64,000 nt of DNA. Source: Christensenella intestinihominis (GTDB lineage Bacteria > Bacillota > Clostridia > Christensenellales > Christensenellaceae). The notes under the pieces were generated by a model that did no database searches, was not told the origin of the DNA, and was given only the letters and a program-made list of their open reading frames with translations. This document shows positions 18,049 through 27,512 of the stretch, piece by piece. How positions within the stretch are numbered: the stretch's first letter is position 1; each line of letters starts with the position of its first letter. The stretch spans positions 62,001-126,000 of the forward strand of contig NZ_MAIQ01000007.1 of assembly GCF_001678845.1 (NCBI RefSeq), read 5' to 3'. A program made the translations under genes and the position numbers.

Positions 18049-19539
18049 ATGGCTGAAGTTGTGGTAAGCATGAAAAATATCCAGAAACGGTTCCCCGGCG
18101 TACATGCGCTTGACGATGCGCAGATCGAACTTAAAAAGGGCGAGGTACACGGCCTTGTCGGTGAGAATGGCGCAGGGAAATCAACTCTGATGAAAGTGCT
18201 CACCGGTATTTATGAGAGGGACAGCGGAACGGTCGTAGTCAAGGGGCGGGAAGTGCATTATAAAACCCCGGCCGATGCGCTGGGGGACGGGATCAGTATG
18301 ATCCATCAGGAACTCAACCTGATGCCCCACCTTACGGTAGCGGATAATATTTTCATCGGGCGCGAGCCGAAAAAGGGCCTTACGCTGGATAAAAAGAAAA
18401 CGAACCAAATGACAAAAGAGCTTCTCGCGTCCCTGAACCTCGATATCGACCCGGATATGACGGTTGGGCGACTTACGGTGGCAAAGCAGCAGATGATTGA
18501 AATTGCAAAGGCGATTTCCCTCAATGCGGACATCCTGATTATGGATGAGCCGACCGCGGCGCTTACCAGTTCGGAAATTGACGAGCTGTTCCGGTTTGTC
18601 CGGGATTTGAAAACCAAGGGCGTGGGCATCGTGTATATTTCCCACCGGATGGAAGAACTGAAGATTATTACGGACGACATCACGGTCATGCGGGACGGCC
18701 AGTATGTGGACACGGTAAGGACGGAAGACACGGATATGGACCAGATCATCAGCATGATGGTAGGGCGCACGATCTATGAGGAACCCAAGACCCATAGCGC
18801 GGTTCCGGCGGACGCTCCCACGGTTCTGCGGGTGGAACACCTTTCCTCGCCGATGGTGCGCGACGTATCGTTCGAGCTTAAAAAGGGCGAAATCCTCGGT
18901 TTTGCAGGCCTGATGGGCGCGGGGCGCACGGAGACGGCGCGGCTCGTGTTCGGGGCCGACCCGAAAACCGAGGGCAGGATATTCGTGAACGGCAAGGAAG
19001 CGGTAATCGAAAGCCCCGAGGACGCGGTTGAAAACGGAATCGGTTACCTCTCCGAGGACCGGAAAGCGTTCGGACTCGCGGTGGGGCTGTCGGTGGCGGA
19101 TAACACGGTGATGGCGACGATGGATCAATTCGTGCACGGCGGCATCGTAAATGAAGGGAAAATTGCCGGGGTCACAAAGGAATATGTGGAAAAGCTCGAC
19201 CTTAAGACTCCCTCCATACGGCAGCTTGTGCGGAACCTTTCGGGCGGCAACCAGCAAAAGGTCGTTATCGCGAAATGGCTTGTCCGCAACTGCGACATTT
19301 TGATCTTTGACGAACCGACGCGCGGAATCGACGTCGGGGCGAAAAGCGAAATATACAAGCTGATGAACAGGCTTGCGGCAGAAGGGAAGTCCATTATCAT
19401 GATTTCCTCTGAAATGCCCGAGCTGCTCCGGATGAGCGACCGTATCCTCGTCATGTGCGAAGGGAAAATGACAGGCGAGATCGATATCAGCGAAGCAACA
19501 CAGGAAGGCATCATGAAGTATGCCACACAAAGAAGTTAA
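18049..19539 (+). CDS. Sugar ABC transporter ATP-binding protein, RbsA/MglA type (locus 1)
   Basis: This double ATPase (496 aa) powers monosaccharide import. The first nucleotide-binding domain has an intact Walker A (GENGAGKSTLMK, about 38-49) and Walker B (ILIMDEPTAAL). The second half keeps a degenerate Walker A (GLMGAGRTE, lysine replaced by arginine) but has a full signature LSGGNQQKVVIAKWL and Walker B ILIFDEPTRGID. That asymmetry is normal for RbsA/MglA proteins. GGGGTG precedes the ATG. The permease follows 15 bases downstream, then the binding protein. Regulation is probably by the upstream YesM/YesN system. Compare the far more degenerate homologue at 48922-50406. Confidence 0.93.
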   Translation: MAEVVVSMKNIQKRFPGVHALDDAQIELKKGEVHGLVGENGAGKSTLMKVLTGIYERDSGTVVVKGREVHYKTPADALGDGISMIHQELNLMPHLTVADNIFIGREPKKGLTLDKKKTNQMTKELLASLNLDIDPDMTVGRLTVAKQQMIEIAKAISLNADILIMDEPTAALTSSEIDELFRFVRDLKTKGVGIVYISHRMEELKIITDDITVMRDGQYVDTVRTEDTDMDQIISMMVGRTIYEEPKTHSAVPADAPTVLRVEHLSSPMVRDVSFELKKGEILGFAGLMGAGRTETARLVFGADPKTEGRIFVNGKEAVIESPEDAVENGIGYLSEDRKAFGLAVGLSVADNTVMATMDQFVHGGIVNEGKIAGVTKEYVEKLDLKTPSIRQLVRNLSGGNQQKVVIAKWLVRNCDILIFDEPTRGIDVGAKSEIYKLMNRLAAEGKSIIMISSEMPELLRMSDRILVMCEGKMTGEIDISEATQEGIMKYATQRS

Positions 19540-19554
19540 GCGAGGTAGGGGAAA

Positions 19555-20565
19555 ATGAGTAACGAAGCGAAAGCATTGAAGCAGCAGGGCGGAAAAAAAT
19601 TCGACCTGCAGAAACTACTGACGGCGGGCGCACTGATTATATTGTTTTTATTTTTCTTCATATACGGTGTGTTTGGCCGGAACGTAAACGGCGCTACATT
19701 TATTTCAAACATCCTGGAATCCGCATATTTTGTCGGCTTCCTGGCGCTCGGCGTAACGTTCGCGATTATCACCGGTGGGATCGACCTTTCACTCGGCACG
19801 GTGATGATGTGCGGCGCGCTTGTGGGCGGCTATGCCTACAACGCATGGGGCTGGCCACTGATCGGCGCGATGGTTCTTACGGTATTGATCCCGGTTGCGT
19901 TCGGCCTGCTGAACGGCATACTGATCGCCCGGCTGCGGCTGCCCGCGTTCATCGCAACAATGGGCTCCATGATGATTGCACAGGGCCTCGGTTCGATCAT
20001 TACCTCCGTACAGACGCAGCGCTGGCCCACGGCGGCGGAAACGGACGGATGGTTTAAAACCGTGTTCCTTAAAACGGAGAGCGGTTTCCCGACAGGTATT
20101 TTCTGGCTGGTCGGCTTCTTCCTGCTCGCGATGTTCCTGCTGAATAAAACGAAATTCGGCAAATATACGTTTGCGATCGGCTCCAACGAAGAAGCGGCGC
20201 GCCTCTCCGGTATCAATACGGCAAAATGGCTCACGCTCGACTATGTTGTGGATGGATTCTTTGTCGGGTTCGCGGCAATCATGTATGGCGCGACCTATAC
20301 GACGGTCCTCCCCGGAACCGGTAACGGCCTTGAGCTCCAGGGCATCGCGGCTGTCGTTATCGGCGGCACGTCGCTCGCGGGCGGCGTCGGCTCCATGTCG
20401 GGTACGTTTATCGGCGTGTTCATCATGGCGGTGCTGAAAACAGGGCTTACTTCCATCGGCCTGCAGCCGCAGTGGCAGACGTTCTTCGTCGGCGTGGTCG
20501 TTATCCTCGCGGTGCTGATGGACATTTACCGCCAGAAATCCGCAAACAAGGTGAAGGCGGCATAA
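19555..20565 (+). CDS. Sugar ABC transporter permease, RbsC type (locus 1)
   Basis: An integral membrane permease (336 aa) of the ribose/xylose/galactose class, with about 8-10 hydrophobic helices. The family coupling segment is visible (SNEEAARLSGINT), with GITGGIDLSLG-like residues near 65 and the VVIGGTSLAGGVGSM motif near 265. A GTAGGGG site precedes the ATG. It sits between the ATPase and binding-protein genes and acts as the channel of the importer. Confidence 0.93.
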   Translation: MSNEAKALKQQGGKKFDLQKLLTAGALIILFLFFFIYGVFGRNVNGATFISNILESAYFVGFLALGVTFAIITGGIDLSLGTVMMCGALVGGYAYNAWGWPLIGAMVLTVLIPVAFGLLNGILIARLRLPAFIATMGSMMIAQGLGSIITSVQTQRWPTAAETDGWFKTVFLKTESGFPTGIFWLVGFFLLAMFLLNKTKFGKYTFAIGSNEEAARLSGINTAKWLTLDYVVDGFFVGFAAIMYGATYTTVLPGTGNGLELQGIAAVVIGGTSLAGGVGSMSGTFIGVFIMAVLKTGLTSIGLQPQWQTFFVGVVVILAVLMDIYRQKSANKVKAA

Positions 20566-20631
20566 CAAAGTGCGTTTCAGGAATTGAACCTGATTGCAAT
20601 AAAGAAAGCTATTTCTTAAGGAGGAACTAAA

Positions 20632-21801
20632 ATGAAAAAAAGATTAATCAGTATTCTCATGGTGGCCCTGGCCTGCGCGTTTGTGTTCGCAGCATGCGCA
20701 CCGGCGGCTGAGGCTCCGTCCGAGTCCGCATCCACGGAAGCATCCACCGCCCCTGAGGCGTCTACGGAAGCATCCACGGAAGCGTCCGAGCCCGCCGCAA
20801 GCGGCGACATCACGGTAGAACTCGTGGCAAAAGGATTCCAGCATCAGTTCTGGCAGGTTGTTAAGGAAGGCGCAGAGGCTGCCGGACAGGAACTCGGCGT
20901 TGCCATCAACTTCCAGGGACCGCCGTCTGAAAGCGACATCCAGGCACAGGTTGACATGCTGAACAGCGCTCTTTCCAAGAACCCGTCGGCAATCTGCCTC
21001 GCGGCTCTTGACACCGGTTCTGTTACGTCCCAGCTTACGGACGCAGCGGCGGCTGGAATCCCGGTAATCGGCTTTGACTCCGGCGTTCCGGATGCTCCCG
21101 AAGGACAGGTAAAGGCGACTGCCGCAACGGATAACGCTGCCGCCGCAGGCCTTGCCGCAACGGAAATGATGAAAGATTCCGCGTTTGCAGAAAAAGTAAA
21201 GGCGGCTACGCCGGACAGCCCGGTCAGGGTTGCGGTTCTTTCCCAGGATGCAACCTCCACCTCCGTTACACAGCGTACGCAGGGCTTCATCGACACCTTC
21301 AAGGCTGCCGCGGAAGAAATTTTCCCGGACCAGGTTGCGGTAGAAGGACACGACCTGTATAAGCAGGATTCGGCGCAGACTCCGGCGGTTATCATCTCCG
21401 TGCACATCGCTCCGACGACGGACGCGGCCGACCTGAAAAACATCGGTTCCGCGGCCCTGCAGGAAGAGAACCTGATCGGCGTGTTCTGCTCGAACGAAGG
21501 TTCCGTTACAGGTTTCCTGAATGCGACCAATGACGGCGCGGACCTCGACAGGGAAAACGGCACGTACAAAGACCTGACAGTTGCAGGCTTTGACGCAGGC
21601 AAAACGCAGAAAACGGCAGTCCGCAACGGATGGTTCCTGGGCTCCGTGACGCAGGACCCCTACCAGATCGGCTACCAGGCGGTAGACCTCGCGGTTAAGG
21701 CTGCAAAGGGCGAGACGGTTGCCGACGTTGATACGGGCGCAAAATGGTACAATGCCTCCAATATCGACGATGAAGATATTGCAAAACTCGTTTACGACTA
21801 A
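20632..21801 (+). CDS. Sugar ABC transporter substrate-binding lipoprotein, RbsB type (locus 1)
   Basis: The lipoprotein (389 aa) has a signal peptide ending in the lipobox VFAAC. A Ser/Thr/Glu/Ala-rich flexible linker (about 25-60) precedes a two-lobed type 1 periplasmic-binding fold. It delivers sugar to the ATPase/permease encoded just upstream. AAGGAGGA precedes the ATG and a strong terminator follows the stop, closing the operon. The ligand cannot be read from sequence. The neighbouring fucose isomerase makes L-fucose, D-arabinose or a related 6-deoxy sugar plausible. Confidence 0.92.
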   Translation: MKKRLISILMVALACAFVFAACAPAAEAPSESASTEASTAPEASTEASTEASEPAASGDITVELVAKGFQHQFWQVVKEGAEAAGQELGVAINFQGPPSESDIQAQVDMLNSALSKNPSAICLAALDTGSVTSQLTDAAAAGIPVIGFDSGVPDAPEGQVKATAATDNAAAAGLAATEMMKDSAFAEKVKAATPDSPVRVAVLSQDATSTSVTQRTQGFIDTFKAAAEEIFPDQVAVEGHDLYKQDSAQTPAVIISVHIAPTTDAADLKNIGSAALQEENLIGVFCSNEGSVTGFLNATNDGADLDRENGTYKDLTVAGFDAGKTQKTAVRNGWFLGSVTQDPYQIGYQAVDLAVKAAKGETVADVDTGAKWYNASNIDDEDIAKLVYD

Positions 21802-21811
21802 GAAATAACAA

Positions 21812-21846
21812 TTTCGGAGGCAGCGTTTGCTGCCTCCGAAAAAATT
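21812..21846 (+). terminator. Intrinsic terminator after sugar transporter 1
   Basis: TTTCGGAGGCAGC pairs perfectly with GCTGCCTCCGAAA around a GTTT loop. Confidence 0.88.
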
Positions 21847-22000
21847 TATGCTTTATATCCGGTATTTTTATATAATTAATACAGGTGTGGGGAAAACCGG
21901 ATGGTTTTGGCCTTTCCTCCCATGCAGGGAGGGAAGGCTAAAGCGGTGAATGATCCCCGGTCGGCGGGTAAATCTACATAGGAAAAAGGAGAAAAGCAAA

Positions 22001-23758
22001 ATGGTAAAAATAGGAATCAGGCCAACAATCGACGGACGTGAAAAAGGGATTCGGGAAAGCCTCGAAGAACAGACGATGCGCATGGCAAAGGCGGCGGCAG
22101 CGCTGATCCGTGAAAACGTGTATGATGAAAACGGAAATCCGGTGGAATGCGTGATCGCGGATACCACAATCGGCGGATTCGCGGAAGCGGCGAAATGCCA
22201 GGAAAAGTTTGACCGGGAGGGCGTGTGCGCGACCCTTACGGTAACGCCGTGCTGGTGCTACGGCAGCGAAACCATGGATATGGACACGAAAACGCCGAAG
22301 GCCATTTGGGGCCTTAACGCGACGGAGCGGCCGGGCGCGGTATACCTTGCCGCGGTGCTTGCCGCACATGCGCAAAAAGGCATCCCCGCGTTTTCAATTT
22401 ACGGACATGACGTACAGGATGCGGACGACGATACCATTACCGACGACGTGGCGGAAAAAATCCTGAGGTTTGCGCGCGCGGCGGTGGCCGTAGGCGAGAT
22501 GAAAGGAAAATCCTACCTGTCGGTGGGCAATGTGGCAATGGGCATTGCGGGCAGCATGGTAAACCCGGATTTCTTTGAGGAATACCTCGGTATGCGGTGC
22601 GAATACAAGGATATGAGCGAAATCATCCGGCGCGTAGAGAACGAAATTTACGATAAGGAAGAATTTGAACGGGCGCTCAAATGGGTGAAGGAAAACTGTA
22701 AGGAAAACGACGACCTGTATAACGGCGAAAACGGCCACAGCCGGGAGCAAAAGGACGCGGAGTGGGAATACTGCGTAAAGATGGCGATGATCGTGCGCGA
22801 TATGATGCAGGGAAACGAGAAAGTGAAAGAAAGCGGCTGGAACGAGGAAGGAAACGGAAACAATGCGATAGCGGCCGGCTTCCAGGGACAGCGGCAGTGG
22901 ACGGATTTCATGCCGAACGGAGACTTTATGGAGTCGATGCTGTGTTCGTCGTTTGACTGGAACGGGATCAGGAAGCCCCTTGTCGTGGCGACGGAAAACG
23001 ATTGCCTGAACGGCGTTGCAATGCTCCTCGGGCACCTTGTGACGAATACGGCGGCAATTTTCAGCGACGTGCGCACCTATTGGAGTCCGGAGGCGGTGAA
23101 GCGCGTGACGGGCAAAGAGCTTACCGGCTATGCCCAGAACGGGATTATCCACCTGATTAATTCGGGCGCGGCGGCCCTCGACGCTTCGGGCGAGCAGGAA
23201 AAGGACGGAAAACCGGCGATGAAGCCTTTCTGGGAGATTACGGAAGCGGAGGCGCAGAAGTGCCTCGACGCGACCAAATGGACGCCCGGAAACCTGGGAT
23301 ATTTCCGCGGCGGCGGTTTTTCCTCCACATTCAAAACCCGCGGCGGCATGCCGGTCACGATGTGCCGGATGAACCTGGTGAAGGGCCTTGGGCCGGTATT
23401 GCAGATTGCAGAAGGATACACCGTAGAGCTTCCCGATGACATGAACAAGGTTCTTTGGGACAGGACGGACCCGGGCTGGCCGTGCACATGGTTTGCCCCG
23501 CTCCTGACCGGGGAAGGAGCGTTTACGGATGTGTACAGCGTGATGGCAAACTGGGGAGCAAACCACGGCGCGTCTGTATACGGGCACGTGGGCGCGGACC
23601 TGATTACGCTGGCAAGCATGCTGCGGATTCCGGTGAATATGCACAATGTGAGCGAAGAAAAGCTGTTCCGCCCGGCGGCGTGGAATGCGTTTGGAACGCA
23701 GGACAGGGAAGGTGCGGATTACAGGGCCTGCAGGAATTACGGCCCGTTGTATAAATAG
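22001..23758 (+). CDS. fucI: L-fucose isomerase
   Basis: The enzyme (585 aa) converts L-fucose to L-fuculose (and often D-arabinose to D-ribulose) in the cytoplasm, using Mn2+. The sequence follows the FucI family along its whole length. The start is [20 protein letters not shown]. Other matches are [70 protein letters not shown] and the ending [13 protein letters not shown]. Glu and Asp metal ligands fall in the ATENDCLNG and FQGQRQWTD neighbourhoods. ATG 22001 follows AAAAAGGAG; an ATG at 21950 would add 17 unrelated residues. No fuculose kinase or aldolase gene is adjacent, so the rest of the pathway must lie elsewhere. Confidence 0.95.
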   Translation: MVKIGIRPTIDGREKGIRESLEEQTMRMAKAAAALIRENVYDENGNPVECVIADTTIGGFAEAAKCQEKFDREGVCATLTVTPCWCYGSETMDMDTKTPKAIWGLNATERPGAVYLAAVLAAHAQKGIPAFSIYGHDVQDADDDTITDDVAEKILRFARAAVAVGEMKGKSYLSVGNVAMGIAGSMVNPDFFEEYLGMRCEYKDMSEIIRRVENEIYDKEEFERALKWVKENCKENDDLYNGENGHSREQKDAEWEYCVKMAMIVRDMMQGNEKVKESGWNEEGNGNNAIAAGFQGQRQWTDFMPNGDFMESMLCSSFDWNGIRKPLVVATENDCLNGVAMLLGHLVTNTAAIFSDVRTYWSPEAVKRVTGKELTGYAQNGIIHLINSGAAALDASGEQEKDGKPAMKPFWEITEAEAQKCLDATKWTPGNLGYFRGGGFSSTFKTRGGMPVTMCRMNLVKGLGPVLQIAEGYTVELPDDMNKVLWDRTDPGWPCTWFAPLLTGEGAFTDVYSVMANWGANHGASVYGHVGADLITLASMLRIPVNMHNVSEEKLFRPAAWNAFGTQDREGADYRACRNYGPLYK

Positions 23759-23804
23759 GGAATGCCCGGAAATACTTTCCTCTGTTTTTTATAAGTACTC
23801 TCCG

Positions 23805-23840
23805 AAAAAATGCGGTCGGCAGGACCGCATTTTTTCTTTT
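23805..23840 (+). terminator. Intrinsic terminator after fucI
   Basis: AAAAAATGCGGTC pairs with GACCGCATTTTTT. The A- and T-runs on both sides make it usable in either direction. Confidence 0.85.
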
Positions 23841-23865
23841 GCGAAAAGATGGGAATCGGGAAATC

Positions 23866-23894
23866 TTGAAATCCCCTGCAAAAAAGACTATACT
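23866..23894 (+). promoter_or_regulatory. Promoter of the MATE transporter gene
   Basis: TTGAAA (23866-23871) and TATACT (23889-23894), 17-base spacer. The leader contains the palindrome AAAGCATGCTTT, a possible operator. Confidence 0.65.
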
Positions 23895-23976
23895 GGTTTA
23901 GGTTTAAAAGCATGCTTTAGTTAAACACGGTTTGGCAAGCGGCCGGGATTGTAATAATTTGAAAAAGGCGGAATTC

Positions 23977-25335
23977 ATGAAAGGTTCGGAAGTAACGCGG
24001 GACATCAGCGTGGGGAAACCTTCCTCTGTGCTGTTGCGGTTCGCGCTGCCGCTTATTTTAAGCGGCGTTTTCCAGCAACTGTATAATGTGGCGGACAGCG
24101 TTGTGGTCGGGAACTTCGCGGGCGAGGACGCGCTTGCGGCGGTAGGGGCCTCCTATCCCATTACGATGCTGTTTGTTACGCTTGCCATGGGCGCCGGGCT
24201 CGGGAGCTCGGTGGTGGTATCCCAATATTTTGGGGCAAAACGCTTTGGCCCGATGAAAACGTCTATTTCAACGATCTTTATTGCCATGGCGGTGCTCGCC
24301 GGGGTATGCACGGCGTTCGGCTTCATTTTCTGCGAACCGCTGATGAACCTTTTGAATACGCCCGCCTCGATTTTTGACGACAGCGCGGCTTATCTGCGCA
24401 TTTACCTTGGCGGCCTTATTTTCCTGTTTTTATATAATGCGGCGACAAGTGTGTTCGCGGGCCTCGGGGATTCAAAAACGCCCCTGTATTTCCTGATTTT
24501 TTCATCCCTTTTTAACGTGGCGCTCGATATTATATTCGTGGCGGCGTTTCAAAAAGGCGTTGTGGGCGTTGCGTGGGCGACGTTTATTGCGCAGGGCATT
24601 TCCGCGCTGCTTGCGATGGTATGGCTGTTTGGCCGCCTTAAAAGGGTGCGGGCGGAAGAAAAGTATCCGCGTTTCAGCTGGCCCATCCTGCGGAAGATTG
24701 CCGGCATCGGCGTGCCCAATATGCTCAACATGTCCGCCGTATCCATCGGGCAGCTTGCCATACAGGCCCTTGTAAACGGTTTTGGCCCTGTTGTAATCGG
24801 CGGCTATTCCGCCGCGATTAAAATAGACTCCTTTTTTAAAATTGTCATCAGCAGTATGGGAAACGCCATGACCACCTTTACCGCGCAGAATATCGGCGCG
24901 GGGAAAATCGAGCGCGTGAACGAGGGACGCGTCGCGATGGTTAAAGTATCCGTAATTTACGCCGCGGCAAGCGCCATACTGCTCTTTTTCTTTGCGCCGT
25001 CCATCATGGGCATCTTCGTCCAGGACTCGGGCAGCGACGTGGTGCGCATCGGCACGGAATACATGCGGGAGGTATCCCTTTTCTATTTCCCGTTTGCGCT
25101 TGTTATGATCCACAACGGAATCCTGCGCGGCGCGGGCTATGTAAAGGCGTTCCTCACCGTGGTCGCGGTGGACCTTGGCCTGCGCGTCGCCTTCTCGTAC
25201 ATCCTGGCTTCTTTAAATGTCGGATATTCGGCGATTTGGTGGTCGATTCCCATTGGCTGGGCGGCGGCGGATATTATTTCCATGGCGGTTTATTACCGGG
25301 GCAAGTGGAAACAGCTTCATATCATCGACCGGTAA
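23977..25335 (+). CDS. MATE family efflux transporter
   Basis: A membrane exporter (452 aa, about 12 helices) of the multidrug and toxin extrusion family, using an ion gradient. The N-terminal family signature is clear (LILSGVFQQLYNVADSVVVG, FAGEDALAAVGASYP). A second, related half begins near residue 240 (GVPNMLNMSAVSIGQLAIQ). ATG 23977 is chosen because AAGGCGG precedes it; the longer frame starts at a TTG without a good site. It has its own promoter and terminator, so it is a single-gene unit. The substrate is unknown. Confidence 0.92.
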   Translation: MKGSEVTRDISVGKPSSVLLRFALPLILSGVFQQLYNVADSVVVGNFAGEDALAAVGASYPITMLFVTLAMGAGLGSSVVVSQYFGAKRFGPMKTSISTIFIAMAVLAGVCTAFGFIFCEPLMNLLNTPASIFDDSAAYLRIYLGGLIFLFLYNAATSVFAGLGDSKTPLYFLIFSSLFNVALDIIFVAAFQKGVVGVAWATFIAQGISALLAMVWLFGRLKRVRAEEKYPRFSWPILRKIAGIGVPNMLNMSAVSIGQLAIQALVNGFGPVVIGGYSAAIKIDSFFKIVISSMGNAMTTFTAQNIGAGKIERVNEGRVAMVKVSVIYAAASAILLFFFAPSIMGIFVQDSGSDVVRIGTEYMREVSLFYFPFALVMIHNGILRGAGYVKAFLTVVAVDLGLRVAFSYILASLNVGYSAIWWSIPIGWAAADIISMAVYYRGKWKQLHIIDR

Positions 25336-25340
25336 GGGCG

Positions 25341-25370
25341 GGGCGCGAAGGGCGGCGGCGCCCTTTTTTT
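25341..25370 (+). terminator. Intrinsic terminator after the MATE gene
   Basis: GGGCGC pairs with GCGCCC, followed by a run of seven T. Confidence 0.7.
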
Positions 25371-25478
25371 GTGCGGCGAAGCACTACATTAAAATATTAC
25401 CGGGACGGGAATTTTTTGATTGAACAAAGCGGGGAGGTTTAATTATAGGCATAAATATCATGCGAAAGAAGGGATTTT

Positions 25479-25979
25479 ATGAATACTTATTCAATGACAC
25501 AGGCAATGCCTCATAAAATAGACTGGAAGGTTTTGATTATTTGCCTTTTAATCAGTGTAGGCGTGGGCGCCGCGTCCGGCATCCTTACCAGCAGCAGTAT
25601 GGATATCTATATCAACGATATCGTGAAACCGCCGCTTTCCCCGCCCGGCTTCTTATTCCCGGTTGTGTGGACGACGCTGTTTGTGCTGATGGGAATATCG
25701 TCCTATATGGTGTATATGACAATATCGCCATACAGGAGCCGCGCGCTTACACTCTATGTCGTGCAGCTGGTCCTCAACTTTTTCTGGATGTTCATTTTCT
25801 TTGTCGCACGCAATTATGTGTTCGCATTTATATGGCTCGTGGGAATGTGGCTGCTGGTGTTTTTCATGATCCGGGCGATGAGACTGGTAAAACCGGCTGC
25901 CGGGAATTTGCAAATACCCTACCTTGTCTGGCTGACCTTCGCCGGATATCTCAATTTTGGGATCATTCTCCTAAATTAA
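25479..25979 (+). CDS. tspO: TspO/MBR family membrane protein
   Basis: A small five-helix membrane protein (166 aa) of the tryptophan-rich sensory protein (TspO, peripheral benzodiazepine receptor) family, which binds tetrapyrroles. The family pattern PPLSPPGFLFPVVWT lies at about 51-65, followed by LMGISSYMVY. Aromatic residues recur in later helices (NFFWMFIFFVARNY). AAGAAGGGA precedes the ATG. It is flanked by its own terminators. Its role in this organism is unknown; porphyrin handling or stress signalling would be inference. Confidence 0.9.
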   Translation: MNTYSMTQAMPHKIDWKVLIICLLISVGVGAASGILTSSSMDIYINDIVKPPLSPPGFLFPVVWTTLFVLMGISSYMVYMTISPYRSRALTLYVVQLVLNFFWMFIFFVARNYVFAFIWLVGMWLLVFFMIRAMRLVKPAAGNLQIPYLVWLTFAGYLNFGIILLN

Positions 25980-25993
25980 TATAGATATGCACA

Positions 25994-26032
25994 AAAAAAT
26001 TCCGTGCAGGGCTTCCTGCCGGAATTTTTTTT
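25994..26032 (+). terminator. Intrinsic terminator after tspO
   Basis: AAAAAATTCCG with inner AGG/CCT pairs with CGGAATTTTTTTT. Confidence 0.88.
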
Positions 26033-26108
26033 GCGCCCGGGAACCCTTGTTTGTAACGCGCCCGTGCTATGATATATTTGGCGGAAAGCCGGATGGAGGT
26101 TTTATGGC

Positions 26109-27176
26109 ATGGAGATAATTTTGGTAGCGGCGGGGTTTGCCGTGCTCGTGGTTTTATGTGTTGTGATCCTCGCGCGGCAAAACAGGAAAACGGACGACGC
26201 TGCGGCGCTGCGGACGGAGCTTACGAACCAGTTCCACATCCTTTCGGGGATGGTCCTCGACACCGTAAACAAGGCTTCGGCGGTGAACGGGCAGAATGTG
26301 GAGGTTTTGCGGCGCACCGTGGAAGAGAAGCTGAATGAAATCCGCTTTTCCGTAGACCGGAAGCTTGACACCACATTGAAAAGCGGGCTTTCCACATCCT
26401 TCGCGCGCGTCAGCGAACAGCTCGAGCAGGTATATAAAAGCATGGGCGAGGTGCGCGCCCTCACGAGCGGGGTCGGCGATTTGAAGAATATCCTCTCCGG
26501 GGTGAAAACAAGGGGAATCTGGGGCGAAGTGCAGCTTTATAAGCTTCTTTCGGACTTCCTTGCCCCCGGGCAATTCGTTGAAAATGCGCGTATTACACGA
26601 GATAGTACAGTTGAATTTGCGGTGAAAATGCCGCAGGACGGGGGCGGCGACGTGCTGCTGCCCATCGACTCCAAATTCCCGATGGACCGCTATGCGCGCG
26701 TGCTTGCGCTTGGCGACAGCGGAGATGCGCAGGCGCTCGCGGCGGCGCAAAAAGAGTTCGTGCAGGCGGTGCTTACCGAGGCGAAAAAGATCAGCGGGAA
26801 ATATTTGAGGCCGCCGCAGACCACTGATTTCGCAATCATGTTCCTCCCGTCCGAGGGGCTGTATGCGGAGGTAATCCGCCTTGGGCTTGTGGACAGGCTG
26901 CAAAGCAAATACCGGGTTATGGTGACGGGGCCTTCCACGCTCGGCGCATTCCTCACCAGCCTGCAAACGGGATTCCGTACCCTTGCCATCCGCGAGCATT
27001 CGGCGGCAATCGAAGGGATGCTTACGGAAATCAAGGCGGAATTTGAAGCCTTCGGCGATATGCTGCAAAAAACGCAGAACTCCCTCGCGGCGGCGCAAAA
27101 CCACCTGGAATCCGTGCAAAAACGGTCGATCCGCATCCAGACCCGCCTTTCGGACGTGGACAGCTTCGGCGAATGA
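26109..27176 (+). CDS. rmuC: DNA recombination protein RmuC
   Basis: RmuC (355 aa) is a membrane-tethered protein with a nuclease-like domain that limits DNA inversions and has been linked to defence against foreign DNA. A single transmembrane helix (about 3-20) is followed by a coiled-coil region (about 35-115). The conserved RmuC domain (about 120-330) has the landmarks VKTRGIWGEVQLYKLL, LPIDSKFPMDRYARV and MFLPSEGLYAEVI. GGAGG at 26095 precedes the ATG. A TTGTTT -35 with a 17-base gap to TGATAT at about 26050-26080 may be its promoter. Length is at the short end of the family. Confidence 0.93.
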   Translation: MEIILVAAGFAVLVVLCVVILARQNRKTDDAAALRTELTNQFHILSGMVLDTVNKASAVNGQNVEVLRRTVEEKLNEIRFSVDRKLDTTLKSGLSTSFARVSEQLEQVYKSMGEVRALTSGVGDLKNILSGVKTRGIWGEVQLYKLLSDFLAPGQFVENARITRDSTVEFAVKMPQDGGGDVLLPIDSKFPMDRYARVLALGDSGDAQALAAAQKEFVQAVLTEAKKISGKYLRPPQTTDFAIMFLPSEGLYAEVIRLGLVDRLQSKYRVMVTGPSTLGAFLTSLQTGFRTLAIREHSAAIEGMLTEIKAEFEAFGDMLQKTQNSLAAAQNHLESVQKRSIRIQTRLSDVDSFGE

Positions 27177-27180
27177 CGCA

Positions 27181-27209
27181 TTGACAGCCGGAAAAGGTTC
27201 TGCTATATT
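27181..27209 (+). promoter_or_regulatory. Promoter of the thiamine-precursor transport operon
   Basis: Perfect TTGACA (27181-27186) and TATATT (27204-27209) with a 17-base spacer, directly upstream of the TPP riboswitch. Confidence 0.8.
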
Positions 27210-27276
27210 AAAAAAGTAAAAACTGCATAGTGAAGCAAATGGGGCGTTGAACCGTATGGTTTGGGGCCGTTTGCTG

Positions 27277-27368
27277 AAGCAGGGGAGTCGCCGCAGGGCG
27301 GCTGAGAGTAAGCAAGAGCTTAGACCCGTTGAACCTGATCCGGTTAATACTGGCGGAGGGAGCGCTTT
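27277..27368 (+). ncRNA. TPP riboswitch (THI element)
   Basis: The two conserved TPP-sensing parts are present: GGCTGAGAG (27299-27307) in the pyrimidine-sensing arm, and AACCTGATCCGGTTAATAC (from 27332) with GGCGGAGGGA in the pyrophosphate-sensing arm. Outer bases AAGC and GCTT can form P1. An intrinsic terminator follows at 27389. Binding of thiamine diphosphate should therefore stop transcription before the ECF transporter genes. Confidence 0.95.
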
Positions 27369-27388
27369 TTTTCACATTGATTGAAAAG

Positions 27389-27425
27389 TTCTTTTCGTTT
27401 GGCCGCGGAAAGAATTTTTTTTTTT
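27389..27425 (+). terminator. Riboswitch expression-platform terminator
   Basis: TTCTTTTCG (27389-27397) pairs with CGGAAAGAA (27406-27414), one wobble pair, followed by eleven T. It lies 20 bases after the aptamer, the usual place for transcription attenuation. Confidence 0.8.
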
Positions 27426-27512
27426 GCGGATTCAAACAACTTTCATTCATTCGGCCGACACAGGTTATCAGGGTTCCTGCTCGCAAATCAAAAAGCATAG
27501 GAGAAGGAAGCA

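Noticed and set aside
18181-19530. A 449-codon minus-strand frame
   Set aside because: Shadow of the RbsA-type ATPase gene; composition is non-protein-like and it has no ribosome site.
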